A DNA stretch of 62,549 nt, from assembly GCA_019359315.1 (NCBI GenBank), contig JAHHHO010000031.1, forward strand, positions 1 to 62,549. Reading direction: 5' to 3'. The translations under genes were made by a program, and so were the position numbers. Shown here one piece after another: positions 25,796-35,077 of the stretch (position 1 is the first letter of the stretch; each line of letters opens with the position of its first letter). The stretch comes from Myxacorys californica WJT36-NPBG1. Lineage in GTDB: Bacteria > Cyanobacteriota > Cyanobacteriia > Leptolyngbyales > Leptolyngbyaceae. The notes below the pieces were generated by a model. It was not told the DNA's origin. It worked only from the letters and a program-made list of their open reading frames with translations, and did no database searches.

Positions 25796-26845
25796 TTAAC
25801 GCATCACTTTGCTTTGATCGTAATCTTTGAACGATTGATACGCATACTCTGGGTGATACAAGTGACAAAGCTCAGCAATCTGTCGCATTAACTTCCAGGA
25901 GAAACGATGCTCTTGTAGCTGACTTCCCCACGTCTTTTGCAAGCTTTCGTGCGCCAAGCGCAGATTGTAGGACGGGATTGCCGTTGAGAGGTGGTGCGGA
26001 ATATGGACATTGATGTGGTGGCAGAGAAACTCGACCCAGCCCGGATATTCACAGTGTACCGTTCCAAATAGCTGAGCCTCTGCCGCATTCCAGTCTTCCG
26101 GTTCGCGGAATTGAATGTCGGGTAAGGTGTGATGCACGATCGTGAAGGTGCTCATCCAGAAGTGATACACCAGCCACGGCATGAGCCAGAATTTCACAAA
26201 GCCCCACACTCCAGTAGTAAGAATCAACGTTGGAAATGCGATCGCGGCAAATGCTACCACCACCCCGATCGACACTTTCACTTTTTGGTGATCTCTAGGG
26301 TTGTAGTTCTCTAGCTTGAAGTGAATCAGCGCCCAATGCAGAATCGAGCCGATCCACCAGAAGTAACCGCGCATGAGGCGATATCCCACCTGTTGACCCG
26401 CATTCATGCTTTCATAAAACTCGGTGCGAAAGGGTTGCCAAGCATTATCGACATCCATTTTGTTGGTGTGATTGTGGTGCTTATCGTGCAGCAACCGCCA
26501 GCAGTGAAATGGGTAGATCAACGGAGCCATGAACAGATGCCCGACCCAATCATTTACCCATTTGCGCTTGGCAAACGAGCGGTGTCCGCAGTCGTGACCG
26601 ATGACGAAAAAGCCCGTCAGTGCGGTTCCGGTAAAAATCCAAGCGATGGGTAATAAAAACCACGGAGAAGCCGCGATCGCCCAATAGCCCAAACCTACCA
26701 TCGCAATGCTGGCAACGACCATCGACCAAGCTTTTCGCCTGTCTTTTTGAAAGCACTCGCGGGGCAGGGTTGCCAAAATATCTTTGATTTGAAGGTCACT
26801 AGGTGAAGGAAGGGCTAAATTTTCGGGCGTGAGGGATGCCGTCAT
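25796..26845 (-). CDS. desA: Delta-12 fatty acid desaturase DesA
   Basis: 349 residues from ATG 26843-26845. An integral-membrane acyl-lipid desaturase that inserts a double bond at carbon 12 and supports membrane fluidity in the cold. Three His boxes: HDCGH in [21 protein letters not shown] in [11 protein letters not shown], and HINVHIPHH. Membrane pairs lie near 40-80 and 185-235. The run [20 protein letters not shown] and the C-terminal [17 protein letters not shown] mark the DesA branch rather than DesC or DesB. An upstream ATG at 26881 is in frame but unlikely. No cold-control element was seen by eye. Confidence 0.88.
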   Translation of the reverse strand: MTASLTPENLALPSPSDLQIKDILATLPRECFQKDRRKAWSMVVASIAMVGLGYWAIAASPWFLLPIAWIFTGTALTGFFVIGHDCGHRSFAKRKWVNDWVGHLFMAPLIYPFHCWRLLHDKHHNHTNKMDVDNAWQPFRTEFYESMNAGQQVGYRLMRGYFWWIGSILHWALIHFKLENYNPRDHQKVKVSIGVVVAFAAIAFPTLILTTGVWGFVKFWLMPWLVYHFWMSTFTIVHHTLPDIQFREPEDWNAAEAQLFGTVHCEYPGWVEFLCHHINVHIPHHLSTAIPSYNLRLAHESLQKTWGSQLQEHRFSWKLMRQIAELCHLYHPEYAYQSFKDYDQSKVMR

Positions 26846-27105
26846 GAATATTTTTCTCTTCAGGTATGGATGAAAATGCACGCGAAAGCCTCTCTAGGCA
26901 ACTAGCAGACTGTTCAACCCGGTTAAACGGCGTGCTAAAACTTGCCAAGCCATCGTCGAGCTGGTTTAGCGATCGCGCACCTCCAGGAAGCCGCACCGAT
27001 CGGCAAAAAGCTCAATGATTCTGTCACATGAGTTTATGTAACAAATCCTTGACCTTTATATCACGTCTGGGTGCGATTTAGCAGTTGGCTCAGGTAAGAG
27101 AGTTT

Positions 27106-29445
27106 TCATGAAAAGCGGAGTTGATGTACTTCTCCATCGTCTGTGAAGGTCTGTTCATCCACTCCCACAAGTTCGATAATGATGGTGCGCTCTGTTGGCT
27201 GCCAATTTCCTTGACGTGCCTCGACCTCAACCAGCGTTGCGTCGTTCTGCTGTTGAACGCGAAAGGTTGTAGTTGCCCATGCACCGGATTGATACTCGTA
27301 GGACGTGCCATCGTCTTCGTAGAGCGTAAATTCTCCGTCACCTTGCCAAATGCGTACTCTTAACTGATCGACAGGATGTTGGTCAACATATTGCATCACA
27401 GGTTGCATTGGTACGATCGCACCTGATCGGATATACATTGGCATTCGTTCTAACGGTGCGTGAGCGAGAATGTGTGAATTGCCGTTGTAGCGCTCTCCCG
27501 TCCACCAGTCATACCATGTGCCCTCTGGCAGATAAACAGCTCGATATTCTACACCCGGACGGTACACTGGAGCCGCCATAATATCTGAGCCTAGCAAGAC
27601 CTGATCGTGGAGTTCATAGGTTTTAGGATCGTTGGGATAGTCGTAAAGCAAGGGGCGTAAAATTGGTGCGCCTGTGGTGCTAGCTTGCCAGAAAAACGAG
27701 TAGAGATATGGCAGCAGCTTATAGCGTAGCTCAATGTATTCGCGGCAAATTTGTTCCGTGCGTTCTCCAAACACCCAAGGTTCGTGTTGAGCGCTTAGGA
27801 GTGCGGAATGCCCACGCATAAATGGATAGAGCAGTCCGACTTGCATCCATCGGGCGAATAGCTCTGCCGTAGCATTGCCTGCAAATCCACCAATATCTGC
27901 GCCGACAAATCCGACGCCTGAAAGCCCCATGTTGCATAACATCGGAATCGATATTTCCAGGTGTTCCCACAGCGATTGATTGTCGCCCATCCACACCGAC
28001 GACCAGCGCTGAATTCCGGCGAAACCAGAGCGCGTTAGGACAAACGATCGCTGATTTGGTCTGAGGCGTTCTAGTCCTTCCGCCGCCGATCGCGCCATGT
28101 TGTAACCGTAGAGATTGTGAGTTTCGGCATGGGTTCCGCCTTCGTCCATCGGTCCTTGAGGTGCATCGAGGGGAAACGGAACTTTATCGCCATTGTCTCC
28201 AAACGGACGCTCGTCTAGCGTCGGCTCGTTCATGTCGTTCCAGATTCCGGCAACGCCTACATCAGTGAGAGTGCGCTGCCAGTCCCCCCACCACTGGCGC
28301 ACCTCTGGACGGAGAAAATCTGGAAACACCGATTTATCAGGCCACACGTAACCGTAAACTAAACTGCCGTCTGCATTACGAACAAAGCAGTCCTTTTCTA
28401 AGCCTTCGTGATACACCTCATACTCACCATCGGGTTCATACTTCACGCCCGGATCGACGATCGTTACTGTTTGAAAGCCATCTTGCTTGAGATCTCCAAT
28501 CAGTTTTGCCGGATCAGGAAACCGTTTTGGGCTCCAGGTGAACACGCGGTAGCCGCGCATGTAGTCAATATCGAGATGAATCACATCGCAGGGAATCTGC
28601 CGCGATCGGAACTCGTGAGCAAGCTGCCGCACCACGTCTTCTGATTCATAACTCCAACGGCATTGATGATAGCCGAGCGCCCACTTCGGCGGTAAGGGCA
28701 TTCGTCCGGTGAGTTCGGTATAGGTGTTGAGAATATCTGCCGGGGTTGAACCGTGAATGATGTAGTAGTCGAGTTCAGTACCATGTGCTTGCATTTGTAG
28801 AACGCCCGGAGTTGTGGCTCCAAGATCAAATCGGCTCCAGTGCGTGCTGTTGAGAAAAATTCCGTAGACAAGACCCGGACGTAAAGTGATGAAAAATGGA
28901 ATCGCTTGGTACATCTCATCACTAATCGATGAGTAGTCTAAAGCGTCTACTGTCCAGTTCGTTTTAATCTCCGATCGCTTATCCAGCAGTCCTGATCGTT
29001 CACCAAATCCATAGAAGTGTTCGTCCGGCTCAATCTGTTTCCAAGCTGCGATTTGGCCTAGTCGCCAGCCCATACCCAATTCTGTATCACGAGCAAATGG
29101 CTGTCCCTTGGAGTCAAAACATTGGATTCGACACGGGTTGCGCTCGATTTTGATCTGGAGTTGTTCGGTGCGGATCGACAGTACGCCTTCTTCTTCCTCA
29201 GTTTGAAAGGAAACGGCTTCCCAGTCTTCATCGGGTTTGGTCACGGCCCACGATCGTCGTGGCAAAAACTCACCTTTGGGCGCTAATCGAACTCGAATCA
29301 AATTTGCCGCCAGAATGCTGAGCTTTACTTGAGGAGTGCCACAGTCGAGGTGAATGTCTTGTCCTTCGATCGCAATAGTTTGAACCGATTCAAGACTAGA
29401 CCAAGGCTGCTGGCTGGTGGGCAGTTTTCCAAAAACTTGAGGCAT
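27106..29445 (-). CDS. GH31 alpha-glucosidase
   Basis: 779 residues. A family 31 glycoside hydrolase, retaining. N-terminal beta domain (FYGFGERSGLLDKR), (beta/alpha)8 barrel with LPPKWALGYHQCRWSY, the loop IWNDMNEP carrying the nucleophile Asp, and an acid/base in the HSALLSAQHEPW region. The C-terminal beta domains end in VGVDEQTFTDDGEVHQLRFS. It probably cuts alpha-glucosides (glycogen fragments or exogenous maltosides). Substrate and location are not shown, and there is no signal peptide, so it is cytoplasmic. It lies 59 bp downstream of the SDR gene at 29505, same strand. Confidence 0.88.
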   Translation of the reverse strand: MPQVFGKLPTSQQPWSSLESVQTIAIEGQDIHLDCGTPQVKLSILAANLIRVRLAPKGEFLPRRSWAVTKPDEDWEAVSFQTEEEEGVLSIRTEQLQIKIERNPCRIQCFDSKGQPFARDTELGMGWRLGQIAAWKQIEPDEHFYGFGERSGLLDKRSEIKTNWTVDALDYSSISDEMYQAIPFFITLRPGLVYGIFLNSTHWSRFDLGATTPGVLQMQAHGTELDYYIIHGSTPADILNTYTELTGRMPLPPKWALGYHQCRWSYESEDVVRQLAHEFRSRQIPCDVIHLDIDYMRGYRVFTWSPKRFPDPAKLIGDLKQDGFQTVTIVDPGVKYEPDGEYEVYHEGLEKDCFVRNADGSLVYGYVWPDKSVFPDFLRPEVRQWWGDWQRTLTDVGVAGIWNDMNEPTLDERPFGDNGDKVPFPLDAPQGPMDEGGTHAETHNLYGYNMARSAAEGLERLRPNQRSFVLTRSGFAGIQRWSSVWMGDNQSLWEHLEISIPMLCNMGLSGVGFVGADIGGFAGNATAELFARWMQVGLLYPFMRGHSALLSAQHEPWVFGERTEQICREYIELRYKLLPYLYSFFWQASTTGAPILRPLLYDYPNDPKTYELHDQVLLGSDIMAAPVYRPGVEYRAVYLPEGTWYDWWTGERYNGNSHILAHAPLERMPMYIRSGAIVPMQPVMQYVDQHPVDQLRVRIWQGDGEFTLYEDDGTSYEYQSGAWATTTFRVQQQNDATLVEVEARQGNWQPTERTIIIELVGVDEQTFTDDGEVHQLRFS

Positions 29446-29504
29446 AGTGGCAACAGTATAAAAAGTATAAAACGGAGAGAGAACGAATTTAGGTCTAGAA
29501 AAGA

Positions 29505-30287
29505 CTAGCCCAATAGTAGAGATTGACCGCCATCAATCCAGACCTCTGTTCCGGTGATGTGGCTAGACGTATCAGAGGCAAGAAAAAGCACGAGTTGAGC
29601 CACTTGTTCGGCAGCACCAAGACCCCCATCGGTCAGAGGAATATCGCCTTCAGGAAATTCGACCGGTTCTTTGATCGCATCGAGATGTCTGCTCTCGGTA
29701 TTATCTTTTATATTAGTTTCAATTGCACCTGGACAAATCACATTGGCACGAATCCGATGTTTTGCTAATTCCAATGCAATCATTTTAGTGAAGGCAACCT
29801 GGGCCGCTTTAGTAGAGGCATAAGCTGTTGCTCCAGTATTGCTGAAGACGCGAGTCCCGTTAATCGAAGCAGTCACAATAATAGAACCGCCTTGTTGTTT
29901 TAGATAGGGAACAGCATACTTCACAGTGTAGAACGTTCCATTGAGGTTAATGTTAATTGTTTGGTTCCAATCTTCTGAAGAAAGTTCATCAATCGGTGCC
30001 CAAACTCCGTTGATTCCAGCGTTTGCAAAAACAATATCGATTCGACCGTATTGTTGAGCGATCGCATCAATTGCCGCTTTCACTTGCTCAGGCTGAGAGA
30101 CATCCGCGATCGCACTCATCGCCTGCCCTCCCATCTGCTGAATCTGCTTCGCGGTGTCCTCTCCCTCTTCTGCGGAGCGATCAATGCTGGCCACGATCGC
30201 GCCTTGTTGGGCAAGCAAAGACGCTGCCGCTTGCCCAATGCCTGACCCTGCGCCTGTAATGACAGCAACTTTGCCCAATAACTGCAT
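29505..30287 (-). CDS. SDR-family oxidoreductase
   Basis: 260 residues from ATG 30285-30287, with GGAGGTTTACT upstream. Classical short-chain dehydrogenase: Rossmann TGAGSGIG (about 11-18), NAGINGVW with the NAG motif, Ser in TASINGT, YASTK (Tyr and Lys catalytic, near 152-156), and a C-terminal GTEVWIDGGQSL. The cofactor-binding Asp (ASIDRSAEE) suggests NAD(H) rather than NADP(H). Substrate unknown. The longer in-frame N-terminus was rejected because it lacks family residues. Confidence 0.85.
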   Translation of the reverse strand: MQLLGKVAVITGAGSGIGQAAASLLAQQGAIVASIDRSAEEGEDTAKQIQQMGGQAMSAIADVSQPEQVKAAIDAIAQQYGRIDIVFANAGINGVWAPIDELSSEDWNQTININLNGTFYTVKYAVPYLKQQGGSIIVTASINGTRVFSNTGATAYASTKAAQVAFTKMIALELAKHRIRANVICPGAIETNIKDNTESRHLDAIKEPVEFPEGDIPLTDGGLGAAEQVAQLVLFLASDTSSHITGTEVWIDGGQSLLLG

Positions 30288-30354
30288 AGTAAACCTCCAC
30301 ACAAATCCTCCACACAAATAAGGAACGAGCAAGAACCTCTCATTCCTGGGTTCG

Positions 30355-31227
30355 CTATTGGATTTGATGAGTATCTTTGTTCTGCAAACCATCCCGCTCA
30401 TGCTCAAGGCGCAGCTCTCCATCGGGTGTACTGCGCTTCCAAAACGGCGTATCTTTTCCGACTGATCCTTTCGCAGGTGTGACGCCGCCATCGGCTAACC
30501 ACAGCGCACCCGTGACATAGCTCGCTTCATCCGAGGCAAGAAAGGCATAGATATTCGCCATCTCTTCGGGCGTTCCACGCCGTGCCATCGGAGTCGCTTC
30601 AACCAGCATCTTCTCCATTTTCTGGGTCATTGGTCCCGTTTCTTTGTGTGTCCAAGCGGTGTCGGTCGCGCCTGGGCACACACAGTTTGCTCGAATGCCA
30701 TACTTTGCCTGTTCCACCGCCACGCCCATCATAAAGGAGTGCATCCAGCCTTTTGTACCGCCGTAAGGAGCGTTCATCGCTAAGCCGTTGAACCCTGCTT
30801 CAGATCCAGCGCTGACAATATTACCGTTGGTTTTTTGGAGGTAAGGAATGGCATATTTTGTCATCAAGAATGCCGACCTTAGATTGTTGCGAATGGTCGC
30901 GTCAAAGTCTTCGATTGGGTATTGATCAATCTCTGCTGTTGCTAGAAATACACCTGCGTTGTTGATTAGAATGTCGAGCTTGCCATACGCCGCGATCGCG
31001 GCTTCAACGCAACCTTTCGCAAACGCTTCTTCAGATACATCGCCCGGATACGCGATCGCAGTGCCGCCATAGTGGGTGATTGCTGTTGCAACCGCGTCGA
31101 TCGGATCACTCGGCAAACCGCTCACGACAACTTTTGCGCCTTCTTTCGCAAATTTGTGACAAATTGCTTCCCCAATTCCTGCGCCCCCGCCCGTAACGAT
31201 CGCGACTTTCCCTTCCAGTCGTTGCAT
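30355..31227 (-). CDS. SDR-family oxidoreductase (glucose 1-dehydrogenase-like)
   Basis: 290 residues. SDR with TGGGAGIGE (about 11-19), NNAGVF, SAGSEAG, YGGTK (catalytic Tyr-x3-Lys), PG-ATDTAWT, and GALWLADGGVTPAKG. A C-terminal tail of about 25 residues (PFWKRSTPDGELRLEHERDG) is longer than in most SDRs. It lies 67 bp upstream of the SDR at 29505 with the same direction, so the two and the GH31 gene may form one operon. Substrate not deducible. Confidence 0.82.
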   Translation of the reverse strand: MQRLEGKVAIVTGGGAGIGEAICHKFAKEGAKVVVSGLPSDPIDAVATAITHYGGTAIAYPGDVSEEAFAKGCVEAAIAAYGKLDILINNAGVFLATAEIDQYPIEDFDATIRNNLRSAFLMTKYAIPYLQKTNGNIVSAGSEAGFNGLAMNAPYGGTKGWMHSFMMGVAVEQAKYGIRANCVCPGATDTAWTHKETGPMTQKMEKMLVEATPMARRGTPEEMANIYAFLASDEASYVTGALWLADGGVTPAKGSVGKDTPFWKRSTPDGELRLEHERDGLQNKDTHQIQ

Positions 31228-31334
31228 ATTTACCCTTACCTAATTCACCCTCAAGGGTCATGCACTTGTGAGATCGTCACCTCTGTCTAGAGTCAGGTAA
31301 GCAATGTCTGCCCAATGCTAGGGGAAAAGAAAAT

Positions 31335-31370
31335 TTACCATTGGTAAGGTGCAGGAGTTGAATTTGGTAA
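31335..31370. promoter_or_regulatory. Possible operator of the carotenoid-protein / SDR intergenic region
   Basis: TTACCATTGGTAA at 31335-31347 is a perfect palindrome about a central T. Its right half TTGGTAA is repeated at 31364-31370, 23 bp on. This fits paired helix-turn-helix binding sites on the same face of DNA, between divergent genes. Inferred only. Confidence 0.4.
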
Positions 31371-31377
31371 AAGTTTT

Positions 31378-31890
31378 ATGACAACTTCTCATGTCGCTGA
31401 TGATATTCTTCAGGCGCTTCGAGCTCTAGAGGTTGACCAACAACTAGCTGTATTTTGGTTTGTCTATACGGAAATGGGAGAGTCGATTACGCCTGCGGCT
31501 CCAGGAGCAAGTACGGCGGCTCCAGAAATTGCAGAAGGCTTATTTGCTCAAGTCAAAGAACTATCTCAGGACGAACAGTTAGAACTACAGCGAGCACTCA
31601 TTACTCAGAAAGATACGCAAATTTCTCGCGAGTATGCTGCACTCAGCGATACAACCAAGCTTCTGTTTTGGTATTTACTGGCACAAGGCATGAACAATGG
31701 AACCATCATTCCCATGCCTGCCGGATACGAGCTTCCCTCTGACTCTCAGGATGTACTAGAGCAGATTAAGCAACTTTCATTCGAGGATCAAATTGCTTTG
31801 TTTAGAGATTTTGTCTCTCCGATGGGATTTGATTCCACGGGGGGATTTAATTCCAAGACGGCAAGTACAAAGTCAGAAGCTGCACAGTAA
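31378..31890 (+). CDS. Helical carotenoid protein (OCP N-terminal domain only)
   Basis: 170 residues. A paralogue of the N-terminal effector domain of orange carotenoid protein: two four-helix bundles that hold a carotenoid. VADDILQALRALEVDQQLAVFWFVYTEMG, LSQDEQLELQRALI, ISREYAALSDTTKLLFWYLLAQGMNNGTIIPMP and DVLEQIKQLSFEDQIALFRDFV are typical. There is no C-terminal NTF2-like domain, so light control by OCP would need a separate CTDH protein, not in this window. Clades differ in function: some quench phycobilisomes, others quench singlet oxygen. I cannot assign the clade. Divergent from the SDR pair. Confidence 0.88.
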   Translation: MTTSHVADDILQALRALEVDQQLAVFWFVYTEMGESITPAAPGASTAAPEIAEGLFAQVKELSQDEQLELQRALITQKDTQISREYAALSDTTKLLFWYLLAQGMNNGTIIPMPAGYELPSDSQDVLEQIKQLSFEDQIALFRDFVSPMGFDSTGGFNSKTASTKSEAAQ

Positions 31891-32138
31891 TTAAGCAGGT
31901 CTGCGATCGCATCTATAGTAAGTAATCGCATCTAGTCTAGAGGTGCGATCGCACCTTCGAAGATAGAAATAGCTTTGAAAGATAAATCTAAAACTTAACC
32001 AGATCATTTAATCTAGTTAATAATAACCTATCATTATTACTAACCTAATCGTTAATTCATTAAAATAATCATATTTGTGCCGCTACAACTGTTGCTTTTT
32101 TTACTTTAACTACTCCAGTGAAGTTGAGCTTAATTAGC

Positions 32139-32187
32139 GAAGCTGATTTAGAGAAGTAATGCTGTTTAACTTCTCTAAATCAGCTTC
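32139..32187. repeat. Perfect 19-bp inverted repeat (11-nt loop)
   Basis: Arms 32139-32157 and 32169-32187 are exact reverse complements. Loop 32158-32168. It is not near a stop codon: 249 bp past the carotenoid-protein gene. No T run follows. Confidence 0.85.
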
Positions 32188-32573
32188 TATATTAGATTTT
32201 ATATATTTCCCAAGAACGACATGAAGCGTCAGAATTCATGTTGATTGAAGAGCATTTGAACTGATGTTTGTACCGTTCCGGGTGACAGCTTTGAGGATGC
32301 CTGATCGTTACGATCAGATACCGTAAATGGTACTTGCTGCTTTAGCATATGGACTAGATTAACCGCTTAGACGGCTGCCACCAACGCGCTAAATGTCAAC
32401 AATACTTGACATACAAACTCACCAACTTGCTATTTGAACACGACGTCTAACATAAGAAAAGCCTTCATTCAATAGCCTATTCAAGTGATTTAGAACATTC
32501 TCAAAAGATGGTTTGATCTAGCGATCGCCAATTTTACAAAGCTTCTTTCACAAAGAATGAATGATTAAGAAAG

Positions 32574-32699
32574 GCGTTGCACGTCTGATACGAAGGAGCC
32601 AGGAGACTACTGTAAGCAAATCACCTGCCAAAAACCCTTGTAAACAAGTGAATACCGCAGCCTAAAACCTGTCCAACAAAATCTTGATCCGTGCAACGC
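32574..32699. ncRNA. Candidate structured RNA (weak)
   Basis: Ten-bp complementary ends (GCGTTGCACG at 32574-32583, CGTGCAACGC at 32690-32699) enclose 106 nt of open sequence with no ORF. This is the shape of a small RNA or leader. The strand is unknown. No known RNA family was recognised. Chance cannot be excluded. Confidence 0.25.
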
Positions 32700-32862
32700 T
32701 AGATTGGAAGGGAGCATATGCTCTTATGGATTATGATAACTACAAAACCCATAAATCAAAATCACTGCTATCAATAGAATAAATAGATTTTGCTCTATAG
32801 GTGGTGTTTTTCTGCGATCGCTGGTTCACCAAGTTATCATCAATCCTTAAGGAGAGGTTATT

Positions 32863-33789
32863 GTGCAAAACGCAACACTCCATCAACTAAAGGTTTTTGA
32901 AGCTGTCGCCCGTCACAGCAGTTTCACTCGTGCGGCGGAAGAGTTGTTTTTGACCCAACCAACCGTGTCAATGCAGGTCAAGCAGCTATCGAAGACCGTC
33001 GGGTTGCCATTGTTTGAGCAAGTTGGCAAAAAACTGTTCTTAACCTCCGCTGGCAAAGAGTTGTACGCAACGTGCCAAGATGTTTTTCAACGAATGACCG
33101 AGTTTGAAATTGCGATCGCCGATCTCAAAGGACTCAAGCAAGGCACATTACGCCTAGCTGTAGTGACGACAGCAAAGTATGTGATTCCTCGCATTTTAGG
33201 TCCGTTTTGCCAACGCTATCCTGGTATCGACATTTCTCTGACCGTCACTAATCATCAGTACGTCTTAGATAGTTTGGCAGGCAATCGCGATGATCTCTAC
33301 ATTCTGAGCCAACTGCCGGATGAGAGCGATGCCGAAGTGCATCCCTTTATGGAGAATCCCTTAGTCGTTCTGGCTCCTCGCAGTCATCCTTTAGCGTTCG
33401 AGAAAGATATCCCGCTCGCTCGTATTGCAGAAGAGCCATTCATCATGCGAGAACCCGGATCAGGGACGCGCAAAGCCGTACAGAAACTGTTTGATGAGCA
33501 TGGGATGCCGTTGAAGGTCAAACTAGATTTGGGCAGTAATGAAGCGATTAAGCAAGCGATCGTAGGTGGAATGGGATTATCAGTTCTTTCAAAACATACC
33601 TTGGCGTTAGAAGGGTTAAACAATCAACTCGTTGTCCTGGATGTGGAAGGGTTCCCGATCGAGCGGTATTGGTACGTCGTGCATCCCTCCGGAAAACAAC
33701 TCTCCGCGATCGCAAAAGCCTTCTTCGACTATTTATTGAATGAAGGAAAGCAGGTCGCGGAGAAGACCGCGTTTCAAGAAGTGCTGTGA
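32863..33789 (+). CDS. LysR-type regulator, CmpR/NdhR-like
   Basis: 308 residues from GTG, with AAGGAGAGG at 32849-32857. N-terminal winged helix LHQLKVFEAVARHSSFTRAAEELFLTQPTVSMQVKQL (about 6-43), then a periplasmic-binding-like effector domain (about 90-295). The DNA-binding part matches the CbbR-type branch in cyanobacteria (CmpR, NdhR/CcmR) that senses 2-phosphoglycolate, ribulose bisphosphate, NADP or 2-oxoglutarate. It is not RbcR, which has a different N-terminus. Target genes are not in view. The end of the gene contains a short tandem duplication (33771-33814). Confidence 0.75.
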   Translation: MQNATLHQLKVFEAVARHSSFTRAAEELFLTQPTVSMQVKQLSKTVGLPLFEQVGKKLFLTSAGKELYATCQDVFQRMTEFEIAIADLKGLKQGTLRLAVVTTAKYVIPRILGPFCQRYPGIDISLTVTNHQYVLDSLAGNRDDLYILSQLPDESDAEVHPFMENPLVVLAPRSHPLAFEKDIPLARIAEEPFIMREPGSGTRKAVQKLFDEHGMPLKVKLDLGSNEAIKQAIVGGMGLSVLSKHTLALEGLNNQLVVLDVEGFPIERYWYVVHPSGKQLSAIAKAFFDYLLNEGKQVAEKTAFQEVL

Positions 33790-33814
33790 GGGCACAGTTT
33801 CAAGAAGTGCTGTG
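33771..33814. repeat. Direct repeat across the LysR stop codon
   Basis: GTTTCAAGAAGTGCTGTG occurs at 33771-33788 and 33797-33814 (18 bp, period 26). The first copy covers the last codons and the stop; the second is just past it. Confidence 0.85.
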
Positions 33815-33886
33815 GAAGCACAATCCTTCGGAGCTTGGCAAAGCCATGTTCTTTGAAGTTGCGCGTTGCGCTAATCGCATTTCCTG

Positions 33887-35077
33887 TTAGTCCGGCAGTT
33901 TGTATTGCGACACAATCTGTTGAGCGTAGGGGGGAACGTGTTGGTCTAATTTTTCTGGATGGTTACGTTTGACGTACAAATAGTTGCGGGTAAAGTGAGA
34001 ATCAATTGAGAACCGCGCATACTCCAAGCCTTTTGGACCAATCTTTTCGATCACAACGCCCATCAGTTTAGCGGCCCACATCGGCAGCGTCACAGCCTTA
34101 TCGTAGGCGGGGATGCTTTGTTGCACCGCATTTTTGCGATCGCCCGCCGACATCACAGGCTGCGTTTCGATCTGCTCGTCCACCAAGTCCAGCATTTCTT
34201 GACCGCGATCGTTTCTCACTACAATCCACTGCCAGCCAAAAGGTGCACCCATATAGCCGACGACCAAATCTGCCAGCGAATTCACGTAGTCAAAGCAACT
34301 GAGACACGAGGGCGCAAACACATCTTTTAGTTTGTTGGTTTTGAGTCCGAAAAATGGGACTAGCTCTGTCGAGCCATCTTCGTGCTTGAAATGAACCTGA
34401 AAGTCTTGCATGAATTCGTAGTAGACCACGGTTTCCGGCGAGCGGCTCGTTGTTTCTAAAAACGTCTGCAATCCAGCGCGGGTGACATTATCGGTACAAG
34501 GCGTCCCTAGCACGTACAGCTTTTCTAGCCCCAACTGCTTCTCTACGGCTCGCAGAGCTTGAATTTGACACCCGACTCCAATCACGAGCAGTCGCTTCAT
34601 GCCAGACTGCTCAATTTGCTCTAGTACCGATAGATTTGGCGAAAGAGTTGGCTTATTCACTCTTGCCGCTAAGATTTCTTCTCGCGATCGCGCAATAATT
34701 GGCTTTGGCTGAAATCGGTCTTCTTCGGTATTTTGAACGCACACGACGCCTTCAACCTTGCCGCTTTCTAGCATTTGAATGGCAATCGAGCTGACAATTC
34801 CTGTCCACTGTGCGCCCGCAATCGGCTCGATCTTACGGGCTGCCGTCATGCCTTGATTGACCCCAAAGTAGACATCATCGGAGTTGTCTAAGTCACGGCT
34901 CCTGCCATGAGTTTGTTCTTCGAGTGCTGGAATTTGCTGATGGATAAAGGCGCAAGCCTCTTTCACGTAATGAATATAGTGAGTGTCACACAGCCCACAT
35001 TCGCTACAGAGTTCTTTTGCAGGGCGGCGGCTGGAAGGTTTAAGCGCTTTTGCCTTTTTGTGAGGAGCCAGGGTCAT
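33887..35077 (-). CDS. bciB: Ferredoxin-dependent divinyl (proto)chlorophyllide 8-vinyl reductase
   Basis: 396 residues. Family FrhB/FdhB-like, Slr1923 (BciB) branch. Reduces the C8 vinyl group of divinyl chlorophyll precursors using ferredoxin. N-terminal Fe-S cluster CSECGLCDTHY (about 23-34), central GVGCQIQALRAVEKQLGLEKLYVLGTPCTDN, then PSCLSCFDYVNSLADLVVGYMGAPFGWQWIVVRN (cluster plus flavin region). The end has RFSIDSHFTRNYLYVKR. Needed for normal monovinyl chlorophyll a. It lies alone, convergent with the LysR gene. The other known reductase, BciA, is not present here. Confidence 0.88.
   Translation of the reverse strand: MTLAPHKKAKALKPSSRRPAKELCSECGLCDTHYIHYVKEACAFIHQQIPALEEQTHGRSRDLDNSDDVYFGVNQGMTAARKIEPIAGAQWTGIVSSIAIQMLESGKVEGVVCVQNTEEDRFQPKPIIARSREEILAARVNKPTLSPNLSVLEQIEQSGMKRLLVIGVGCQIQALRAVEKQLGLEKLYVLGTPCTDNVTRAGLQTFLETTSRSPETVVYYEFMQDFQVHFKHEDGSTELVPFFGLKTNKLKDVFAPSCLSCFDYVNSLADLVVGYMGAPFGWQWIVVRNDRGQEMLDLVDEQIETQPVMSAGDRKNAVQQSIPAYDKAVTLPMWAAKLMGVVIEKIGPKGLEYARFSIDSHFTRNYLYVKRNHPEKLDQHVPPYAQQIVSQYKLPD

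Larger units (their letters stand above)
31891..32862. other. 972-bp AT-rich intergenic region
   Basis: No supported gene. It holds a HIP1-centred 16-bp palindrome (about 31942-31957), the 19-bp perfect inverted repeat at 32139-32187, and a long-range 10-bp inverted repeat at 32574-32583/32690-32699 that could close an RNA. The region is A/T-rich and has short direct repeats. It probably carries the leader and promoter of the LysR gene. Confidence 0.5.

Noticed and set aside
32574-32640. Cobalamin-riboswitch-like string GAGCCAGGAGAC
   Set aside because: The other conserved blocks are missing or out of order, and the downstream gene is a LysR regulator, not a cobalamin gene.
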